A stretch of DNA of 15,639 bases, taken from NCBI GenBank assembly GCA_016196415.1, contig JACPXS010000099.1:1-15639 (forward strand), given 5' to 3'. Positions 13,994-15,639 of the stretch are shown piece by piece. The notes beneath the pieces are model-generated. The model was given only the letters and a program-made list of their open reading frames with translations. It did not search any database and was not told the origin of the DNA. This DNA comes from Candidatus Omnitrophota bacterium. GTDB lineage: Bacteria > Omnitrophota > Koll11 > Aquiviventales > Aquiviventaceae. The position numbers and the translations under genes are program-made. Each line of letters opens with the position of its first letter. The stretch's first letter is position 1.

Positions 13994-14265
13994 GCGCTCC
14001 GAACACGTACGCGAAGCTTGATGTGAAAGCCGTCGCGTATGCGTCAGCAGCGCTGTGGGGATTGAGCATGTTGATCACGGGTCTGATCAATCTCTCGGTG
14101 CCGGACTACGGGCTCGGACTCCTTGAGTTGCTGGCCTCGCTCTATCCGGGCTATACCGCTGAGCGCAGCGTGGAAAGCGTGCTGATCGGAACCGGGTACG
14201 CCCTGGTCGATGGCGCGGTCCTCGGGTGGCTGTTGGGATGGCTGTATAATCGACTGGTCAAATAG
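13990..14265 (+). CDS. Small two-TM membrane protein (holin-like annotation family)
   Basis: This 91-residue protein begins MSAPNTYAKLDVKAVAYASA. Membrane segment one is AALWGLSMLITGLINLSV. A loop LLELLASLYPGYTAERSVES follows, then a second segment VLIGTGYALVDGAVLGWLLG and the end WLYNRLVK. The pattern LLELLASxYPGY, then GYALVDG, then WLYN is that of small bacterial proteins often labelled bacteriophage holin in automatic annotation. There is no phage context here, so that name should not be read as function. AGAAAGG before the ATG gives a ribosome site within the preceding 38-codon frame. Confidence 0.8.
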   Translation: MSAPNTYAKLDVKAVAYASAALWGLSMLITGLINLSVPDYGLGLLELLASLYPGYTAERSVESVLIGTGYALVDGAVLGWLLGWLYNRLVK

Positions 14266-14279
14266 AGCCGAAGAGCCCC

Positions 14280-14297
14280 GTCGAATCAGTCGAATCA
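14280..14297 (+). repeat. Short tandem nonamer before the epimerase gene
   Basis: GTCGAATCA occurs twice head to tail immediately before the ATG at 14299. It takes the place of a Shine-Dalgarno, and none is visible. The nearest unit ends one or two bases before the start codon. Confidence 0.6.
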
Positions 14298-14298
14298 G

Positions 14299-15246
14299 AT
14301 GAAGCTGCTCATCACCGGCGGGACGGGGTTCATCGGCCGGCCGCTCTGCCAGGCCCTCGAGCAACAGGGGCATGCGCTGCTCGTGGTGACCCGCTCACCC
14401 CACCGCGATCCGTCCGACGATCGCGTCGCTCCTTCATCGAGCCCAGGGCCGGCCGGCCGGAGGTTTCTGTCATGGCAGGCAGGGCAGTGGCGTGAGGCGC
14501 TTGCGGAAGTTGACGGCGTGATCAATTTGGCAGGAGAGCCGCTGGCGGCGAAGCGCTGGAGCCCTGAGCAAAAACGGCGCCTTCGCGCCAGCCGTGTGCA
14601 GATCACCCAGGAGCTCATGGAAGCTATGGCCGCTTGGCCGAAGAAACCTGCTGTGCTGGTGAGCGCCTCAGCCATCGGCTACTATGGCAATCGTGGCGAC
14701 GCGATGCTGACCGAGCAGGATGCGCCGGGCAGCGGGTTTCTCGCCGAGCTGTGCCAAGCGTGGGAAGCCGCAGCCCAGCGCGCTGAGCGTTTGGGGGTGC
14801 GCGTGGTGCGCCTTCGTCTTGGGATCGTCCTGGGTCGCCGCGGAGGCGCGCTCGCCAAGATGCTCGCGCCGTTTCATCTGGGGCTTGGCGGGCCGCTTGG
14901 GAGCGGGCGCCAGTGGATGTCGTGGATTCATCTGGACGATGTGATTGGGCTGATCGAGTGGGCGCTTCACCATCACGAGCTTGCTGGGGCGGTGAACGCC
15001 ACAGCGCCTGCGCCCGTCACGATGCAGCGTTTCTGCGAGGAGCTCGGACATGTGCTGCACCGACCCTCATGGGCGCGCGTTCCAGCAGCGATCCTGCGAC
15101 TCCTGCTGGGTGAGATGGCCGAGCTCCTCCTCACGAGCCAGCGCGTGATGCCCCACCGCGCTCTCCACGCCGGCTACGCCTTTCGGTATCCAGGGCTGCG
15201 CTCCGCCCTTCAAGCCTGCTGCTCGCGGATCGATCCTTCAACGTGA
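14299..15246 (+). CDS. yfcH: TIGR01777 family epimerase (SDR39U1/YfcH type)
   Basis: This 315-residue protein is an extended short-chain dehydrogenase of the YfcH/SDR39U1 family, whose substrate is unknown. The nucleotide-binding start is MKLLITGGTGFIGRPLCQAL. Family motifs follow: VDGVINLAGEPLAAKRWSP, RASRVQITQELMEAM, LVSASAIGYYGNRGD (Tyr of the active site), VRLRLGIVLGRRGGALAKML, PLGSGRQWMSWIHLDDV and NATAPAPVTMQRFCEELG. The C-terminal part HRALHAGYAFRYPGLRSAL is the DUF1731 tail. A loop after residue 33 (SPHRDPSDDRVAPSSSPGPA) is longer and more disordered than usual. It stands after the small-gene cluster with a 33-nt gap and no clear ribosome site. Confidence 0.92.
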   Translation: MKLLITGGTGFIGRPLCQALEQQGHALLVVTRSPHRDPSDDRVAPSSSPGPAGRRFLSWQAGQWREALAEVDGVINLAGEPLAAKRWSPEQKRRLRASRVQITQELMEAMAAWPKKPAVLVSASAIGYYGNRGDAMLTEQDAPGSGFLAELCQAWEAAAQRAERLGVRVVRLRLGIVLGRRGGALAKMLAPFHLGLGGPLGSGRQWMSWIHLDDVIGLIEWALHHHELAGAVNATAPAPVTMQRFCEELGHVLHRPSWARVPAAILRLLLGEMAELLLTSQRVMPHRALHAGYAFRYPGLRSALQACCSRIDPST

Positions 15247-15513
15247 GCCCCGGCCAACCTGTCCCGAGCGGAGTCGAGGGAGACCGTGGCCTGTGTGTCG
15301 AAGAGTCGCCGCCGCATTGCCGTACGATGACGCCACGGCTGGGTGGTGCCTTAATTTGCCGGGTGCCGCGGAGCCGGGTCCCCTTCGGCCGCCCGCAGAA
15401 CCAGCGCGAGAGTCGCTGGGCGAGGACGGACGAAGGGTGGCCCGCGGCAGGCCCCGTGGCCATGGCGGCCAGACACTGGGGTGTTCGACAGAGCAGGACA
15501 CTACCAAATTTTC
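15247..15513. other. Convergent intergenic block
   Basis: This 267-nt block lies between the epimerase stop and the stop of the minus-strand fragment. It holds the dispersed-repeat motif at 15258-15280, then GC-rich sequence with small palindromes (for example around GGCCATGGC, 15458-15466) and an imperfect GTGTTC...GGACAC pair (15481-15501). No supported gene was found; open frames here have low-complexity, Arg/Pro-rich products. Confidence 0.6.
15258..15280. repeat. Dispersed-repeat motif resembling CCTGTCCTGAGCGAAGTCGAAGG
   Basis: CCTGTCCCGAGCGGAGTCGA followed by GGG matches, with a few changes, a short imperfect palindrome I recall as frequent between genes in many environmental bacterial genomes. 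CCCTCGA and TCGGG on the minus strand can form a short hairpin with loop CTCCGC. It lies 12 nt after the epimerase stop, a usual place for such motifs. Confidence 0.6.
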
Positions 15514-15639
15514 TTACCGGGAGTGGAGCGTGGCGATGTAGTTGGGCTCGGCGTACTCAACGGCGGGATCCTGCGAGAACGTGGTGGCGATCGTCGCCGG
15601 ATCGACAGCGGTGGCGCAGTGCAGCACGTAGATGCGGCG
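15514..15639 (-). CDS. C-terminal end of a protein with a subtilase propeptide-like sequence (partial)
   Basis: The frame is open at the right edge and reads RRIYVLHCATAVDPATIATT then FSQDPAVEYAEPNYIATLHS, ending R-stop (TAA, 15516-15514). The DPAVEYAEPNYI segment is characteristic of the end of the N-terminal prodomain of S8 (subtilisin-like) peptidases, just before the mature protease. Here a stop follows six codons later, so no catalytic domain is attached downstream. Neither alternative frame downstream shows protease motifs. It may be a stand-alone propeptide or I9-type inhibitor-like protein, or the remnant of a truncated protease. Only 41 residues are visible, so identity rests on this single motif. 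Confidence 0.55.
   Translation of the reverse strand, partial: RRIYVLHCATAVDPATIATTFSQDPAVEYAEPNYIATLHSR

Noticed and set aside
14245..14250. Perfect TATAAT as a promoter for the epimerase gene
   Set aside because: It encodes the conserved WLYN end of the membrane protein and has no acceptable -35 at 16-18 nt, so coding explains it.
13990..14265. Phage holin or prophage remnant
   Set aside because: Only the family's automatic label suggests phage. No lysin, structural, integrase or attachment-site sequence is nearby.
1..15639. CRISPR arrays, tRNA or rRNA genes, insertion sequences
   Set aside because: No spaced direct repeats of CRISPR type, no cloverleaf with a T-loop signature, no rRNA-like sequence and no transposase frame were recognised by eye.

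Overview
The window is GC-rich, gene-dense bacterial DNA. Both halves of the LPS exporter permease (LptF, LptG) mark the host as a diderm. A membrane-anchored YvcK, a GH57 glucan enzyme, a PTS reduced to HPr and EI in this window, a short-form AhcY and a DUF2934 protein together suggest an uncultured, deep-branching lineage such as Nitrospirota or Methylomirabilota (NC10). That placement is an inference from gene content; no rRNA or tRNA gene was seen to settle it.

Left part, 1-9137, plus strand. A fragment of purM breaks off right after its TGGG motif. Then come yvcK, a GH57 alpha-glucan enzyme, ptsH, ptsI, a sugar-1-phosphate nucleotidyltransferase, metK and ahcY, tightly packed (gaps from -1 to about 80 nt). 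Two themes meet here. One is carbon and cell-wall precursor control: a YvcK-type regulator, glucan remodelling, a PTS phosphorelay with no sugar-specific EII in view, and nucleotide-sugar synthesis. The other is the activated methyl cycle: SAM synthesis followed by SAH hydrolysis.

Middle, 9202-12223, minus strand. comF, lptF and lptG form an operon that converges on ahcY across a double hairpin. A good sigma70-type promoter sits at the comF start. The region 12224-12646 holds no convincing gene but carries two repeat hairpins and two promoter candidates.

Right part, 12647-14265, plus strand. Two chains of very small genes are joined by ATGA or TGATG overlaps, and some members are only 25-38 codons long. 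They include a DUF2934 protein and two small membrane proteins. A TIGR01777-family epimerase follows. The right edge holds a dispersed-repeat motif and, on the minus strand, the last 41 codons of a protein ending in a subtilase propeptide-like sequence.

The most unusual signal is a shared DNA architecture. Three unrelated elements of about 60-71 bp are each built from about four head-to-tail copies of a 7- or 8-nt word, followed by about four copies of its reverse complement. One lies in frame inside the GH57 gene. The other two lie between comF and the small-gene cluster.
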